Shown piece after piece: positions 8,918-18,234 of a stretch of 64,000 nucleotides of DNA; the first letter of the stretch is position 1; every line of letters begins with the position of its first letter. Source of the stretch: Vreelandella neptunia (GTDB taxonomy: Bacteria; Pseudomonadota; Gammaproteobacteria; Pseudomonadales; Halomonadaceae); NCBI RefSeq assembly GCF_034479615.1, contig NZ_CP140255.1, forward strand, positions 4,030,001 through 4,094,000, written 5' to 3'. The notes beneath the pieces were generated by a model. That model was given only the letters and a program-made list of their open reading frames with translations, ran no database searches and was not told the DNA's origin. A program made the position numbers and the translations under genes.

Positions 8918-9973
8918 ATGATTCCATCCCAACAGATCGCGATTATTGAAGCCTTTGACGCCGCGCGCGCCGCGCAGCCGCGGCTACCTGCGATTGAGAT
9001 TGCCGAGCGCTTATCGATCAGTGAAGGCGAGCTACAGGCCGCCCGGTTAGGCCGCGACGTATGGACGCTGCCGCTCTCGCCCAGCGATATCGCCGCCTAC
9101 CTGCCCCAACTGGGGCGGGTGAAGGCGTTGACTCGCTCCCGGCTGGCCGTGCTAGAGCAAACCGGCGACTACCCTGAACTAAGCGGCGGGGAGCATACTG
9201 GCCTGTTGCTCGACCCTGGCGGCCTGGATTTACGACTGCTCTACACGAACTGGCACTGGGCCTGCCTGATTCGTGATCCTATGCCGGCCACCAGCGCGGA
9301 AGAAGCGCAGTGGCGCTGGAGCCTGCAAATATTCAACCAGCATGGCTGCGCCGTTCACAAATGCTTTGCCCTGGAGAACCCACTACCGCGCCCCTGGGGT
9401 GCACTTGCGGCATTAGGCACTAGTAACTCGCCTGCCTTTACCCAGAGCCTGCCCCGCCTAAAGCGGCCGCTGCATGAAGCGCCTACCCTGGCCAGCGAGT
9501 GGGGGGCGATGCGCGACGTGCACCAGTTCTTTGCCCTCCTCCAGCGCCATCATCTGGAGCGCATTGAGGCCAACCAGTTGATGGAAGGCCGCTATACCCG
9601 AACGCTGCCTGTGAATGCCCTGGAAACGGTGCTTCAAAACGCCAGCCTACGCGCGCTGCCATTGATGCTGTTTGTCGCCAGTCCCGGCTGCGTGCAGATT
9701 CGCACCAGCACCCTGCCCACCCCGCAACGGGCCCGCGGCTGGCTGAATCTGTTCGGCGAGCAGTTCACTCTGCACCTTGATGACACGGCTATTGACCAAG
9801 TGTGGCAAGTCAGCAAGCCCAACCGCGACGGCGGCGTGACCAGCATTGAAGCCTTCGATGCCGAAGGTTCGCTAGTGCTGCAACTTTACGCGGAACGCCA
9901 GGAAGGCCACGCGGAGCGTCGCGAGTGGCGGCAATTGCTGGATGAACTCGGTAGCCAAGAGGCGGTGGCATGA
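8918..9973 (+). CDS. hemS: HemS/ChuS-like cytoplasmic heme-handling protein
   Basis: A 351-residue member of the HemS/HmuS/ChuX family, which has two structurally similar halves and binds heme in the cytoplasm for degradation or transfer. Matching features are the N-terminal helix-turn segment AAQPRLPAIEIAERLSISEG, the central KCFAL segment, and the C-terminal WLNLFGEQFTLHLD followed by a VWQVSKP motif typical of HemS. Length matches the family (about 340-355). The start is supported by GAGGTG upstream. The stop overlaps the start of hmuT (ATGA), indicating one mRNA. Whether it is a true heme oxygenase or a heme chaperone cannot be told from sequence. Confidence 0.88.
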   Translation: MIPSQQIAIIEAFDAARAAQPRLPAIEIAERLSISEGELQAARLGRDVWTLPLSPSDIAAYLPQLGRVKALTRSRLAVLEQTGDYPELSGGEHTGLLLDPGGLDLRLLYTNWHWACLIRDPMPATSAEEAQWRWSLQIFNQHGCAVHKCFALENPLPRPWGALAALGTSNSPAFTQSLPRLKRPLHEAPTLASEWGAMRDVHQFFALLQRHHLERIEANQLMEGRYTRTLPVNALETVLQNASLRALPLMLFVASPGCVQIRTSTLPTPQRARGWLNLFGEQFTLHLDDTAIDQVWQVSKPNRDGGVTSIEAFDAEGSLVLQLYAERQEGHAERREWRQLLDELGSQEAVA

Positions 9974-10863
9974 ACGCAAAACGCCTGATACGCCGCTCAC
10001 TGGCAGTACTGCTGATGGGGTGGCTAACCGCCGGGGCCGCATTGGCTAGCGAACGCTGGGTGGTGCTGGGCGGCGATATTGCCGAAACCCTGGCCGCACT
10101 GGACGCCGATATTAATGTGATCGCTCGGGATGACACGGTCGTGCATCCACCCGCCATGGCGGAGCTACCCTCGGTGGGTTACCTGCGCCAGCTCTCCGCT
10201 GAAAGCGTCCTGTCGTTTAAACCTGACCGGGTGTTAGCCGCCGGTCACGCAGGCCCCAAGGAAGTGCTGGAGCAACTGGCGGCTGTCGATGTCAGCGTAG
10301 AGATTATCAACGCCCCACCCACCCTCAATGCCATTGCCGATAAAGTCCGCGCCGTTGGCCGATTAACTGACCGTCGCGACGCGGCAGAAGCCTTGGCAGT
10401 CGCCTTGAGCGACAAACTTGACTGGCTAGCCAGCATGCCCGTCCTACCGACGACCCGAGCCATGTTTATCATGCAGCATAGCGGCTTAACACCCCGTGCG
10501 GCGGGCAGCGATACGGCAGCGCATAGCGCGCTCGAAGCGGTGGGCTTGGCAAATGCCTTCGCAGAGATGCAGGGCTACCACAGCGTGGGTGCCGAAGCTC
10601 TGGCCCGGCAAGCGCCGGAGGTTGTGATTGTCTCCGAACGGGGCCTGGCGGCAATGGGCGGCGAAGCCGCGCTATGGCAGTTACCCGGTATGGCGTTAAC
10701 TCCCGCTGGCCGAGAGCAACAGTTGATTGTCGTTGATGACCAAGCGCTGCTTGGCTTTGGCCCGCGCACGCCTGATCAGCTACTCACCCTGCGCCAGGAC
10801 GTTGAAGCACTATTGGGAGCATCGACTAGCATTCATAACAGCACCGCCCAGCTAAGCCCATGA
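9970..10863 (+). CDS. hmuT: Periplasmic heme-binding protein HmuT
   Basis: A 297-residue periplasmic substrate-binding protein of the BtuF/HmuT type. It has a basic, hydrophobic signal peptide (residues 1-26) cut after GAALA. The mature part begins with RWVVLGGDIAETLAALD, typical of heme-binding HmuT/PhuT, and includes the PSVGYLRQLSAESVLSFKPD segment of the first lobe. It would receive heme from the outer-membrane receptor and deliver it to HmuUV. Overlaps of 4 bp on both sides (with hemS and hmuU) indicate tight translational coupling. Confidence 0.9.
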   Translation: MNAKRLIRRSLAVLLMGWLTAGAALASERWVVLGGDIAETLAALDADINVIARDDTVVHPPAMAELPSVGYLRQLSAESVLSFKPDRVLAAGHAGPKEVLEQLAAVDVSVEIINAPPTLNAIADKVRAVGRLTDRRDAAEALAVALSDKLDWLASMPVLPTTRAMFIMQHSGLTPRAAGSDTAAHSALEAVGLANAFAEMQGYHSVGAEALARQAPEVVIVSERGLAAMGGEAALWQLPGMALTPAGREQQLIVVDDQALLGFGPRTPDQLLTLRQDVEALLGASTSIHNSTAQLSP

Positions 10864-11900
10864 TAGCCATTCTTCACACTGGCCGTTTCCGAGTGCAACT
10901 GCCGGTTAGTCGCACTACCCGCGTGCTCGTCGGATTAACCGTTACGCTGCTGCTGGCCTTAGGCTGGGCGGCCGCCTCTGGTGCGCTGGGCATCTCCCCG
11001 TGGGAAGTACTCCGCGGCCAAGCCGATCCGCTCAGCGTGCAGGTGTGGTGGCAACTGCGCCTGCCGCGCTTACTGCTGGGCGTGGCAGTGGGTGCAATGC
11101 TTGCCGGTAGCGGCGCCGCCATGCAAGGGCTGTTTCGTAACCCGCTGGCCGACCCTACTCTGCTTGGCCTTGCCAGCGGTGCCGGGCTTTTCGTAGCAGT
11201 GTGGATCGTGCTGTTTCAAGACAGCGGCGCAGGCAGCCTTTACGGTCAGTTTGCGGCAGGCTTTCTGGGCGCCTTATGCGTCTGTTTGATTGTCTTTGGC
11301 ATCGCCAAGCGCCAAGGCGGCGGCAGTGCCGCTGTGATGACCCTGCTACTGGCTGGTTTGGCCATCAACACCCTAGCCGGGGCTGGCGGTGGGGTTTTAG
11401 CCTTTATCGCCAGCGATGAACAGCTACGCCAGCTTAGTTTATGGGGCATGGGTACGCTCACTAACGCCCTGTGGCGCACCACGGCGCTCGCCCTCGTCCT
11501 GATTGCCGTTGCCCTATGGCTATTGATGCGCAGCGCTCGTGAACTCGACCTGCTCCAGTTGGGTGAAGCTACCGCCCATGCGGCGGGACTGGATGCGGCG
11601 CGTTTAAAACGCCGCGTGGTGATCGCGACCTCACTGGGAGTAGGAATCTGTGTGGCGCTCACCGGCGTCATTGGCTTTTTAGGCCTGCTGGTGCCCCACT
11701 GCCTGCGGCTTTGGCTAGGGCCTGGCCACCGGCTGTTGCTACCCGCCTCAATGATCGGCGGCGCGCTACTGCTGGTTGTGGCTGACACCTTGGCCCGCAC
11801 CGTCGCTGCCCCGGCGGAAATCCCCGTCGGGCTGCTGACTAGCCTACTCGGCGGCCCTTACTTCCTGTACCTACTAATGCGCAGGAACCGAGCATGCTAA
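10860..11900 (+). CDS. hmuU: Heme ABC transporter permease HmuU
   Basis: A 346-residue FecCD/BtuC-family permease with about nine to ten membrane segments. Family motifs are visible: the PRLLLGVAVGAMLAGSGAAM segment, FRNPLADPTLLGL, and LTGVIGFLGLLVPHCLRLWLG, the cytoplasmic loop that contacts the ATPase. It forms the inner-membrane channel for heme with HmuV. The ATG overlaps the hmuT stop, and its own 3' end overlaps the hmuV start. Confidence 0.92.
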   Translation: MIAILHTGRFRVQLPVSRTTRVLVGLTVTLLLALGWAAASGALGISPWEVLRGQADPLSVQVWWQLRLPRLLLGVAVGAMLAGSGAAMQGLFRNPLADPTLLGLASGAGLFVAVWIVLFQDSGAGSLYGQFAAGFLGALCVCLIVFGIAKRQGGGSAAVMTLLLAGLAINTLAGAGGGVLAFIASDEQLRQLSLWGMGTLTNALWRTTALALVLIAVALWLLMRSARELDLLQLGEATAHAAGLDAARLKRRVVIATSLGVGICVALTGVIGFLGLLVPHCLRLWLGPGHRLLLPASMIGGALLLVVADTLARTVAAPAEIPVGLLTSLLGGPYFLYLLMRRNRAC

Positions 11901-12655
11901 CGCTCCATCAGGCTGGTTTAACCACCACACCTACTATCGCCCCACTAGATGGCACGATTCGCCCCGGCGAGCTGCTAGCCATTGTCGGCCCCAACGGCGC
12001 GGGCAAGAGCACGCTGCTCAGCATGCTGTCGGGGTTTCGAGCTGCCGAGCAGGGAGAGCTACATCTGGATGGCAACCCCCTGCGCGAATGGCCCATCGCC
12101 GAACTTGCCAATCGCCGAGCGTTGGTCGCCCAGCAGGAGTTACCCGGCTTTGACTGGCAAACCGACGAGCTGTTGAGCCTAGGCAGTAACCCGTCCAAAT
12201 CTCTGGTCGCGGCGCTACTTGACGACCTGGATCTCACCCACCTCGCCAAGCGCAGCGTGCTCTCGCTTTCCGGCGGCGAACGCCAGCGGGTGATGATCGC
12301 CCGAGGCGCCTGCCAGCTACTCTCAAGGTGTTCTCCCACCGCCAAGGATGGCGGTATTTTACTTCTGGATGAGCCTACCAGCGCCTTGGATATCGGCCAG
12401 CAGCAGCGCCTGATGCGCCAACTGCGCGGTTGGGCCACGCAGCACCGCATGGCCATTGTTTGCGTGCTCCACGACCTTAATCTCGCCAGCACCTACGCTG
12501 ACCGGGTATGGTTGCTGCATCAAGGGCAGCGTATTGACCACGGCCTACCCAACCAGGTGCTCAACCCCGCAACCATCGCGAGGGTTTACGCAGCCGAGCT
12601 GCAGCACATTGAGGGCGGCCCCCATGGCAAGCCCCTGCTCGCCCTGGCGCCTTAA
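11894..12655 (+). CDS. hmuV: Heme ABC transporter ATP-binding protein HmuV
   Basis: A 253-residue ATPase with Walker A GPNGAGKST (32-40), the ABC signature LSGGE (125-129) and Walker B ILLLDEP (155-161). Between signature and Walker B it carries the short insertion (about residues 141-153) typical of HmuV-type heme ATPases. A C-terminal segment QHIEGGPHGKPLLALAP closes the protein. It powers heme import through HmuU. It overlaps the hmuU end by 7 bp and ends the heme operon. Confidence 0.92.
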   Translation: MLTLHQAGLTTTPTIAPLDGTIRPGELLAIVGPNGAGKSTLLSMLSGFRAAEQGELHLDGNPLREWPIAELANRRALVAQQELPGFDWQTDELLSLGSNPSKSLVAALLDDLDLTHLAKRSVLSLSGGERQRVMIARGACQLLSRCSPTAKDGGILLLDEPTSALDIGQQQRLMRQLRGWATQHRMAIVCVLHDLNLASTYADRVWLLHQGQRIDHGLPNQVLNPATIARVYAAELQHIEGGPHGKPLLALAP

Positions 12656-12764
12656 GACGGCTTTTAGCAGCCAACGAGTCAAGTGGCAAAGCCCTCATAT
12701 AAGTCCATACTTATCCATACGTAACGGGCAATATAGGCATCACCGTGCCAATTGGGGAGCAAGA

Positions 12765-13142
12765 ATGAGACTGATCAGCCTCATGTGGGTAATGCTGGCA
12801 GGGATGAGTTTTAGCATCGGTGTGTTAGGCATTTTTCTACCCCTGCTGCCGACCACCGTGTTTATGCTAATGGCTGTTTACTCTGCCTCCAAAGGCTCAC
12901 CGCGCTTTGAGGCATGGATTCGCTCCCGCCAGTATGTCGGGCCACTGCTGGTTAACTGGGAGCAAGAGCGCGCCATACCCCGGCGCGCTAAGTTGGCGGC
13001 TGTTAGCATGATCGCATTGAGTGCACTGATCACGGCTTGGTCGCTCGGCCCCGGCTGGACACGCTGGGGCGTGATCGCTCTACTAATGCTGATTGCCGTT
13101 TGGCTGGCTACTCGGCCAGAGCCTTCGTCTTCTAATGAGTAA
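12765..13142 (+). CDS. DUF454 (YbaN-type) small inner-membrane protein
   Basis: A 125-residue protein starting at the ATG preceded by GGGGAGCAAGA; the open frame extends upstream but that part overlaps hmuV and is not coding. It matches the DUF454/YbaN family: an N-terminal hydrophobic segment with GVLGIFLPLLPTTVFMLMA, then SPRFEAWIRSRQYVGPLL, then two further membrane segments. The function is unknown. DUF454 genes often sit beside heme/iron genes, as here, 110 bp after hmuV. It could be co-transcribed with the heme operon. Confidence 0.8.
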   Translation: MRLISLMWVMLAGMSFSIGVLGIFLPLLPTTVFMLMAVYSASKGSPRFEAWIRSRQYVGPLLVNWEQERAIPRRAKLAAVSMIALSALITAWSLGPGWTRWGVIALLMLIAVWLATRPEPSSSNE

Positions 13143-13224
13143 AGCTTGGCAGTGGTGGCTAACACGGCTTTAACGCTACAAAATTCTGCGCTGTTAACGC
13201 CTAACATTTCGCGGCAGCGGCCTG

Positions 13225-15027
13225 CTATCTAACATCTTCGTCTAATAGCGCATTCAGCGGCATGCCATCGAGGGTGGTGGAGTCTAGCCCCAGCAAGCGT
13301 GCGAACGTGGCCCCGGCATTGTCCATTCGCTGGATGCCGCGTTGGGTATCGAAGGGTATCCTGGAGCCGGGCAGTATTCCCTCACCGTGCAGGATCGCCA
13401 AACCATGATTGGAGGCGAATGCGGTGCTGGCGGACGGTACCTGAGGGCCGTGGTTAGCTCCGGCGCTTTCAACGGCAGCCACGGTATCACCACGTCTATT
13501 GACACCCCATACGAACCCGGAGGCATAGGCGAACATTACATCCCCGGCGTTTTCACCCCAGTACCCCAATACACTGGCATCCTGCTTCTTGAGAGCGAAA
13601 GCGACCACGTTACTCTCGCCTTGCGGGGTATCGATATACCACGTGCTCAACGCCTTGAGGATGCGTGTCTGCACCTCGGCCACATCAGCCTCGGAAACGA
13701 TTCCCTCGTCCAGGATGTCTCGATTGACAAAGACCTCCAGGCCACCGCGCTCATCCTTAAGGAAGGCCTGGCTACGCTGACGTATTGGTCGGCCATTTTC
13801 ATCGAGTGTACAGAGCCCGAACGCAGCCAGTCGCCGGTGGATATCACAAAGGTAATGGTTCGGCACGTCACCATGATCCGAAGCGAGCACGATCACGGTG
13901 TCCTCGCGGCGCCCGGCCAGCAGGCGGCCCACTGCATCGTCGAGCACTTGGTACGCAGTACGGATGGTGTTCAAGTAACGTTCCTGCCCATCGGAAGTGA
14001 AGAATGGGGATTCCGGGTCGCAATAGGCCAGACAGGTATGATGGGTTTCGTCATTGAGACGGAACACCGTGGCAAACAGGTGAAAGTCCTCCTCGTTCAG
14101 CAAGGTCAGGGCACTATCGACGAGCCAATCCAGTTGGTAGCGACCCTCTTCTAAGCTGGTCTCGAAATAGGGCGTGTCGGGATCCGCTGACACGGCCCAC
14201 TTGGAGATGAATGGCCCGTGGCGTTGTGTCAGCTTCTCGGCCAGGGCCAGGTGGTTGCCCAGCCGTTCGGGCATGGTGATCTGTGATTGCAGCAGATCCA
14301 CGTGCCTCCGCTCGGCATCGTAGGCCAGCAGCTTGAAGCGCACATGCCCCCGCTCGTCTCCGGCCTCGATGGGCAACCAGTCACTCCATTCGCCGACGCC
14401 CAGTGTCGCCGCACACTCGTTTAGCGTCAGTCGGAGCCGCGTGTCGGCCACTGGGCTCAAGGTCACTGCCAGACTAGCGCCGGCATTGAGCCGGATTAAG
14501 GCGTGATAGCCATCCTCCGAGCGCTCGATTGCGTGGCGGTTGTGCTTCTGGTGATGGGCTAGGCTACCGCTGGGTGGCCAGCCCAGCGCCTCGTTCTGGG
14601 CAACGTTGGGCCACTGGGAAAGATCCGTGCTATGCACGCCGGCCGGGGCCATCTCCATGGGGGCCGGGCCTTTACCGCTCCAGAACGGCGCCAGACAGAG
14701 ATCGTTCTTGCCGGTGGGCTTGAGTGACTCGGGGAAGTGCACCAGCGCACAATTTTGTCCTGCTTCGGTCATCAACTCCAACAAGTGCCGCGTACCACTA
14801 GGAGAGATGCGCTGCCCGACCCAACTGTTCCCTGGTGCCTGCCCGGTCAAGAAGTTGACGAAGTTGGTGTCTCCCCAGGTCGAGATATAGGGCATAAGCC
14901 GGGTTGTTCCACCCTCGCGACGCAATCGATCAATATGGGGAAGTACACCTTCATGGCAAAACCTATCGACCAACTCGGGAATCAGACCGTCGACGCCCAG
15001 CACCAATACTTTTTTCGCGTTGTACAT
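13225..15027 (-). CDS. Alkaline-phosphatase-superfamily phosphodiesterase
   Basis: A 600-residue cytoplasmic protein of the type I phosphodiesterase/nucleotide pyrophosphatase group in the alkaline phosphatase superfamily. Two-metal-site elements are visible. The N-terminal VLVLGVDGL contains metal ligand D13. A nucleophile region around residues 49-62 (STWGDTNFVNFLTG) offers T50 or T54. NDETHHT lies in the middle and supplies Asp/His ligands, and ASDHGDVPNH is the second Asp-His pair. There is no signal peptide. It is the last gene of the tctC-tctB-tctA-racemase operon, so its substrate is probably a phospho- (or sulfo-) ester linked to the acid imported by that system. The exact reaction is unknown. 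The start has a good AAGGGAG site. Confidence 0.75.
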   Translation of the reverse strand: MYNAKKVLVLGVDGLIPELVDRFCHEGVLPHIDRLRREGGTTRLMPYISTWGDTNFVNFLTGQAPGNSWVGQRISPSGTRHLLELMTEAGQNCALVHFPESLKPTGKNDLCLAPFWSGKGPAPMEMAPAGVHSTDLSQWPNVAQNEALGWPPSGSLAHHQKHNRHAIERSEDGYHALIRLNAGASLAVTLSPVADTRLRLTLNECAATLGVGEWSDWLPIEAGDERGHVRFKLLAYDAERRHVDLLQSQITMPERLGNHLALAEKLTQRHGPFISKWAVSADPDTPYFETSLEEGRYQLDWLVDSALTLLNEEDFHLFATVFRLNDETHHTCLAYCDPESPFFTSDGQERYLNTIRTAYQVLDDAVGRLLAGRREDTVIVLASDHGDVPNHYLCDIHRRLAAFGLCTLDENGRPIRQRSQAFLKDERGGLEVFVNRDILDEGIVSEADVAEVQTRILKALSTWYIDTPQGESNVVAFALKKQDASVLGYWGENAGDVMFAYASGFVWGVNRRGDTVAAVESAGANHGPQVPSASTAFASNHGLAILHGEGILPGSRIPFDTQRGIQRMDNAGATFARLLGLDSTTLDGMPLNALLDEDVR

Positions 15028-15058
15028 ACATTGCTCCCTTGGCTAGAACATGCGTGCT

Positions 15059-16204
15059 TCAGAGTCGATAACGGTCGATGACATTTCGGTCGATCTCGAT
15101 ACCCAGCCCAGGTTTGTCGGGGATCTCAACATAACCCCGTGTGTTGAGCGCGAACTCACCACCAATCAGTTCCTGACGGAAGGGGTGCGCTGATTGGTCG
15201 TACTCGAGCATCGGTTCGTCCGGGTTCAGCGACAGCGGCTGTGGCGGCAGTGTGGCAATGAATTGCACGGCAGCGGCGAGGCCGATGCCGGTGCCCCACA
15301 CGTGTGGAATTAGCGGCACGTGCCAGGCCTGGGCTAGCGCGGCGATCTTGCGGCACTCCGTGAATCCGCCGGCGGCTCCTAGGTCAGGCTGGATAATATC
15401 CAGCGCGCCCTCGCTGATCAGCTCGCGATAGCCAAACTTGGTATACTCGTTCTCACCAGCAGCCACATAAGTGCGCGACACGCCCTTGAGCTCGCGGTAA
15501 CCATGACGATTCTCGGGGCTGAGCGGTTCCTCGAAGAAGTGCACCCGCGTATCTTCGAGTTCCATGAGGATGCGACGTGCCGCCGGCACGTTATAGGCGC
15601 AGTTGGCATCCATCATCAGTTGGACATCGTCACCGACCGCTTCCCTCACCGCGCGCATGTCACGAATGTCCGATTCGACACCAAAGCCGGTCTTGATCTT
15701 CATTGCCCGATAGCCGTTGGCTTGGTGGCGCAATGCCTCTTCCACAATATCCTCGGGGTAGCATCCGTCTTTGCGGCGATAGAAGCCGGTCGCATAGGGA
15801 CAGATCTCTCGCCGAAACGCGCCGCCCATGAGCCGATGAATCGGCTGCCCCAACGCCTTGCCGAAAAGATCCCATAGGGCAATGTCTATCGCTGCTATGC
15901 CAAACAGCGCTGCCCCTTTCTGCCCATAGGGCCGAGTGTGGTTATACATCTCTTCCCAAAGCACCTCGTGATCGAACACCGAGCGACCCATCAGCAAAGG
16001 TTTTAAAGCATACTCCACGACGGCCTGGGCGACCTGCGGCGGCTGAAGGCCATGATTGATCGACTCACCCCAGCCGATCAGACCATCTTCTGTATGAACC
16101 TCAACCAGCATGGCAGTGCGCTGATGAACCCACCCTTGCGAGAAGGCGAAGGGTTGTTCGAGCGGGGCGGAAAGCACGTGTGTTTTGATGTCGGTAATGA
16201 TCAT
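15059..16204 (-). CDS. Mandelate racemase/muconate lactonizing enzyme family (galactarolactone cycloisomerase-like)
   Basis: A 381-residue enolase-superfamily enzyme of the mandelate racemase subgroup. The KxK motif is at K169-I-K171. Metal ligands are D199 (MMDAN), the EE pair at 225-226 (FFEEP) and E251. The Asp-His dyad is D274 and H301 (PHVWGTGIG), spaced as in mandelate racemase. The end of the protein (LNPDEPMLEYD, AHPFRQ, PDKPGLGIEI) resembles D-galactarolactone cycloisomerase of Agrobacterium as I recall it. It abstracts the proton alpha to a carboxylate, giving dehydration or cycloisomerisation of a sugar acid. It is co-directional with the TTT transporter. Family firm, substrate inferred. 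Confidence 0.85.
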   Translation of the reverse strand: MIITDIKTHVLSAPLEQPFAFSQGWVHQRTAMLVEVHTEDGLIGWGESINHGLQPPQVAQAVVEYALKPLLMGRSVFDHEVLWEEMYNHTRPYGQKGAALFGIAAIDIALWDLFGKALGQPIHRLMGGAFRREICPYATGFYRRKDGCYPEDIVEEALRHQANGYRAMKIKTGFGVESDIRDMRAVREAVGDDVQLMMDANCAYNVPAARRILMELEDTRVHFFEEPLSPENRHGYRELKGVSRTYVAAGENEYTKFGYRELISEGALDIIQPDLGAAGGFTECRKIAALAQAWHVPLIPHVWGTGIGLAAAVQFIATLPPQPLSLNPDEPMLEYDQSAHPFRQELIGGEFALNTRGYVEIPDKPGLGIEIDRNVIDRYRL

Positions 16205-16237
16205 GTGGCGTATCCAGTAACGAATTCGAAAAGGGCC

Positions 16238-17758
16238 TTACTTGGCTGAGTTGCTCTCGGCGTGCCGGGAGGCGGTCGATGCCTGGCGCTGCTGGGCGAT
16301 GCTCGACCACACGGTCCAGACGATAAACAGCGCGAGCAACGAAAACAGTGTCATGGAAATCCCGCTATGGGTGAAAAATTCCAGGAAGTCGCCGCGTTTG
16401 ATCAGCAGGCCGCGACGCAACGAACTTTCCAGCTCTGGGCCCAGCACCATACCTATTACAAGTGGTGCCATCGGATAATCAGCGCGGCGCAGGGCGTAAG
16501 CCAGGATGCCGGTCATAGCGGCTACCACTAGATCGAGCGGATTGCCGCGCACCGTCGCGGCACCGATGAAGCTGAAGATCACGATGGCGGCCATGATGTA
16601 GCCCTGATGCAGCCGGAACAGGTAGCGAAACAGGCCAATGGAGGGTTTGCTAAGGATCAGCATGGCGACGTTGACGATGATCAGCACGATGAACAGGGAG
16701 TAAACCGTCTGTGCTTGATCGACCATCAACCGCACACCTGGCGTTATGCCATGGATCACCATCGCGCCCATCATCATCGCCGTGACGACATCTCCGGGAA
16801 TGCCTAGCGCCAGCGTGGGAATGAACGAGCTGCCGGTCACCGCGTTGTTGGACGACTCTGAAGCAATGATGCCATCCGGCTCACCTTTGCCCAGGCGATC
16901 GCGGCGTGGGGACAGCTTTTGCGCTGTGGCATAGCTGATAAACGCTGCAGCGGCCGCCCCGGTGCCCGGCAGTGCGCCGATAAAGCTGCCGATCAACGAA
17001 CCACGTACCAACTCCACCAAGCGCTTGAACCACTCACTTAGCTTGGGAAAGCGCAAGGTGGCCTCAGGGATCTTCGCACTGGGGTCGTCTCGCGTGGCAA
17101 AGCGCATGAAGATTTCCGAGAGTGCGAACGCACCAACCACTACCGGAATCAGCGTCAGCCCCGAAGACAGGGCGTAGCTGCCAAAGGTGAAGCGGTCGGC
17201 TCCGGTGATGGGATCCGATCCCACCATGGAAAGAAAAAAGCCGACCATGCCACAAACCAGCCCCTTCATGACGCTACCCTTGGACACGCCCACGATGCAC
17301 ATCATCGCCAGGCAGATGAGCGCGAAGACTTCTATCGAACCGAAGTTGACGGCGAATTTAGCGAGTTGCGGCGCGCAGAAAATCAAAATTACGCAGGAGA
17401 ATACACCGCCAAAGAAGGACGCGAACGTCGCCCAACCCAGTGCTTCGTCGACACGCCCTTGCTGTGTCATAGGGTAGCCGTCAAAGGTCGTCGCTGCCGA
17501 CTGGGGCGTGCCAGGGGTGTTGATGAGAATAGCGGTAATCGACCCACCATAGACCGAGCCGCAGTAAACACCGATCAACAGCGCCATACTGGTAATGGTG
17601 TCCATGCCAAAGGTAAAAGGAAGGAAGATGGTCAGCCCCACCACTGATCCGAGGCCAGGCAGACCACCGATGATTATCCCCGCCCAGGTACCTATGACAA
17701 TGGCGAGCAAAGCCTGCCAAGTGAAGGCATCACTCACCGCGGCAAGAATGATATCCAT
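16238..17758 (-). CDS. tctA: TTT transporter large permease TctA (island 1)
   Basis: A 506-residue TctA-family membrane protein with about 12 hydrophobic segments. Motifs include GLPGLGSVVGLTIFLPFTFG, YGGSITAILINTPGTPQS, FDGYPMTQQGR and the C-terminal-half repeat ALPGTGAAAAAFISYATAQK with SSNNAVTGSSFIPTLALGIPG. It forms the sodium- or proton-coupled channel for a carboxylate captured by the TctC partner. The chosen ATG (MDIIL) lies 1 base after the tctB stop; an ATG 15 bp upstream is inside tctB and less likely. Confidence 0.92.
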   Translation of the reverse strand: MDIILAAVSDAFTWQALLAIVIGTWAGIIIGGLPGLGSVVGLTIFLPFTFGMDTITSMALLIGVYCGSVYGGSITAILINTPGTPQSAATTFDGYPMTQQGRVDEALGWATFASFFGGVFSCVILIFCAPQLAKFAVNFGSIEVFALICLAMMCIVGVSKGSVMKGLVCGMVGFFLSMVGSDPITGADRFTFGSYALSSGLTLIPVVVGAFALSEIFMRFATRDDPSAKIPEATLRFPKLSEWFKRLVELVRGSLIGSFIGALPGTGAAAAAFISYATAQKLSPRRDRLGKGEPDGIIASESSNNAVTGSSFIPTLALGIPGDVVTAMMMGAMVIHGITPGVRLMVDQAQTVYSLFIVLIIVNVAMLILSKPSIGLFRYLFRLHQGYIMAAIVIFSFIGAATVRGNPLDLVVAAMTGILAYALRRADYPMAPLVIGMVLGPELESSLRRGLLIKRGDFLEFFTHSGISMTLFSLLALFIVWTVWSSIAQQRQASTASRHAESNSAK

Positions 17759-17759
17759 G

Positions 17760-18197
17760 TCACAGCGCTCCACTGTTTAAGAGTGTCGGCAATCGAATCA
17801 GCAACACATGGTGAAACAGGAACCACAGACCACCGGCGATCACCAGCGTACCCACCGCCAACGGCAGTGGGCGACGCAGGCGAAACATCCAGAGAGTCAA
17901 GGCGACGAGCGGCAGCGAGGGGATCAGAAACCCCAGGCTCGCCACGGCGATGGCAGCGATGAGTAAGGCCGCCATCAATACGGGGAGTGTCGACAGCGAC
18001 CCGCTGCCCATCCCCGATACACGTGAAAGCTCTACGAGCGTGATCGCCAGGGCGATCACGCACCACAAGGTCAAGACAATGCGCGGAACCAGCATGGCAT
18101 CGGCGGGACCGCTCCAGGCATGGAACGCTAGCACGACACCGATCAGGAACAGCCCCAGAGCCAGCAATACCCTGGGGTGGGCCAATCTCGCAACCAT
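17760..18197 (-). CDS. tctB: TTT transporter small permease TctB (island 1)
   Basis: A 145-residue TctB-family protein with four hydrophobic segments (about residues 8-28, 35-55, 72-105 and 112-132). TctB subunits are the poorly conserved small membrane part of tripartite tricarboxylate transporters. The order tctC-tctB-tctA and the 1-bp gap to tctA fix its role. GAGG lies 8 bp before the ATG. Confidence 0.85.
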   Translation of the reverse strand: MVARLAHPRVLLALGLFLIGVVLAFHAWSGPADAMLVPRIVLTLWCVIALAITLVELSRVSGMGSGSLSTLPVLMAALLIAAIAVASLGFLIPSLPLVALTLWMFRLRRPLPLAVGTLVIAGGLWFLFHHVLLIRLPTLLNSGAL

Positions 18198-18234
18198 GAT
18201 GCTTACCTCGCTAAATCGTTATGCCTTGGTCGTT

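Noticed and set aside
12456..12764. Upstream extension of the DUF454 frame
   Set aside because: It overlaps hmuV in another frame and lacks membrane-protein character; the internal ATG with GGGGAG is the better start.
13342..14154. 270-codon plus-strand open frame opposite the phosphodiesterase gene
   Set aside because: Antisense shadow of a gene with clear catalytic motifs; no recognisable domain.
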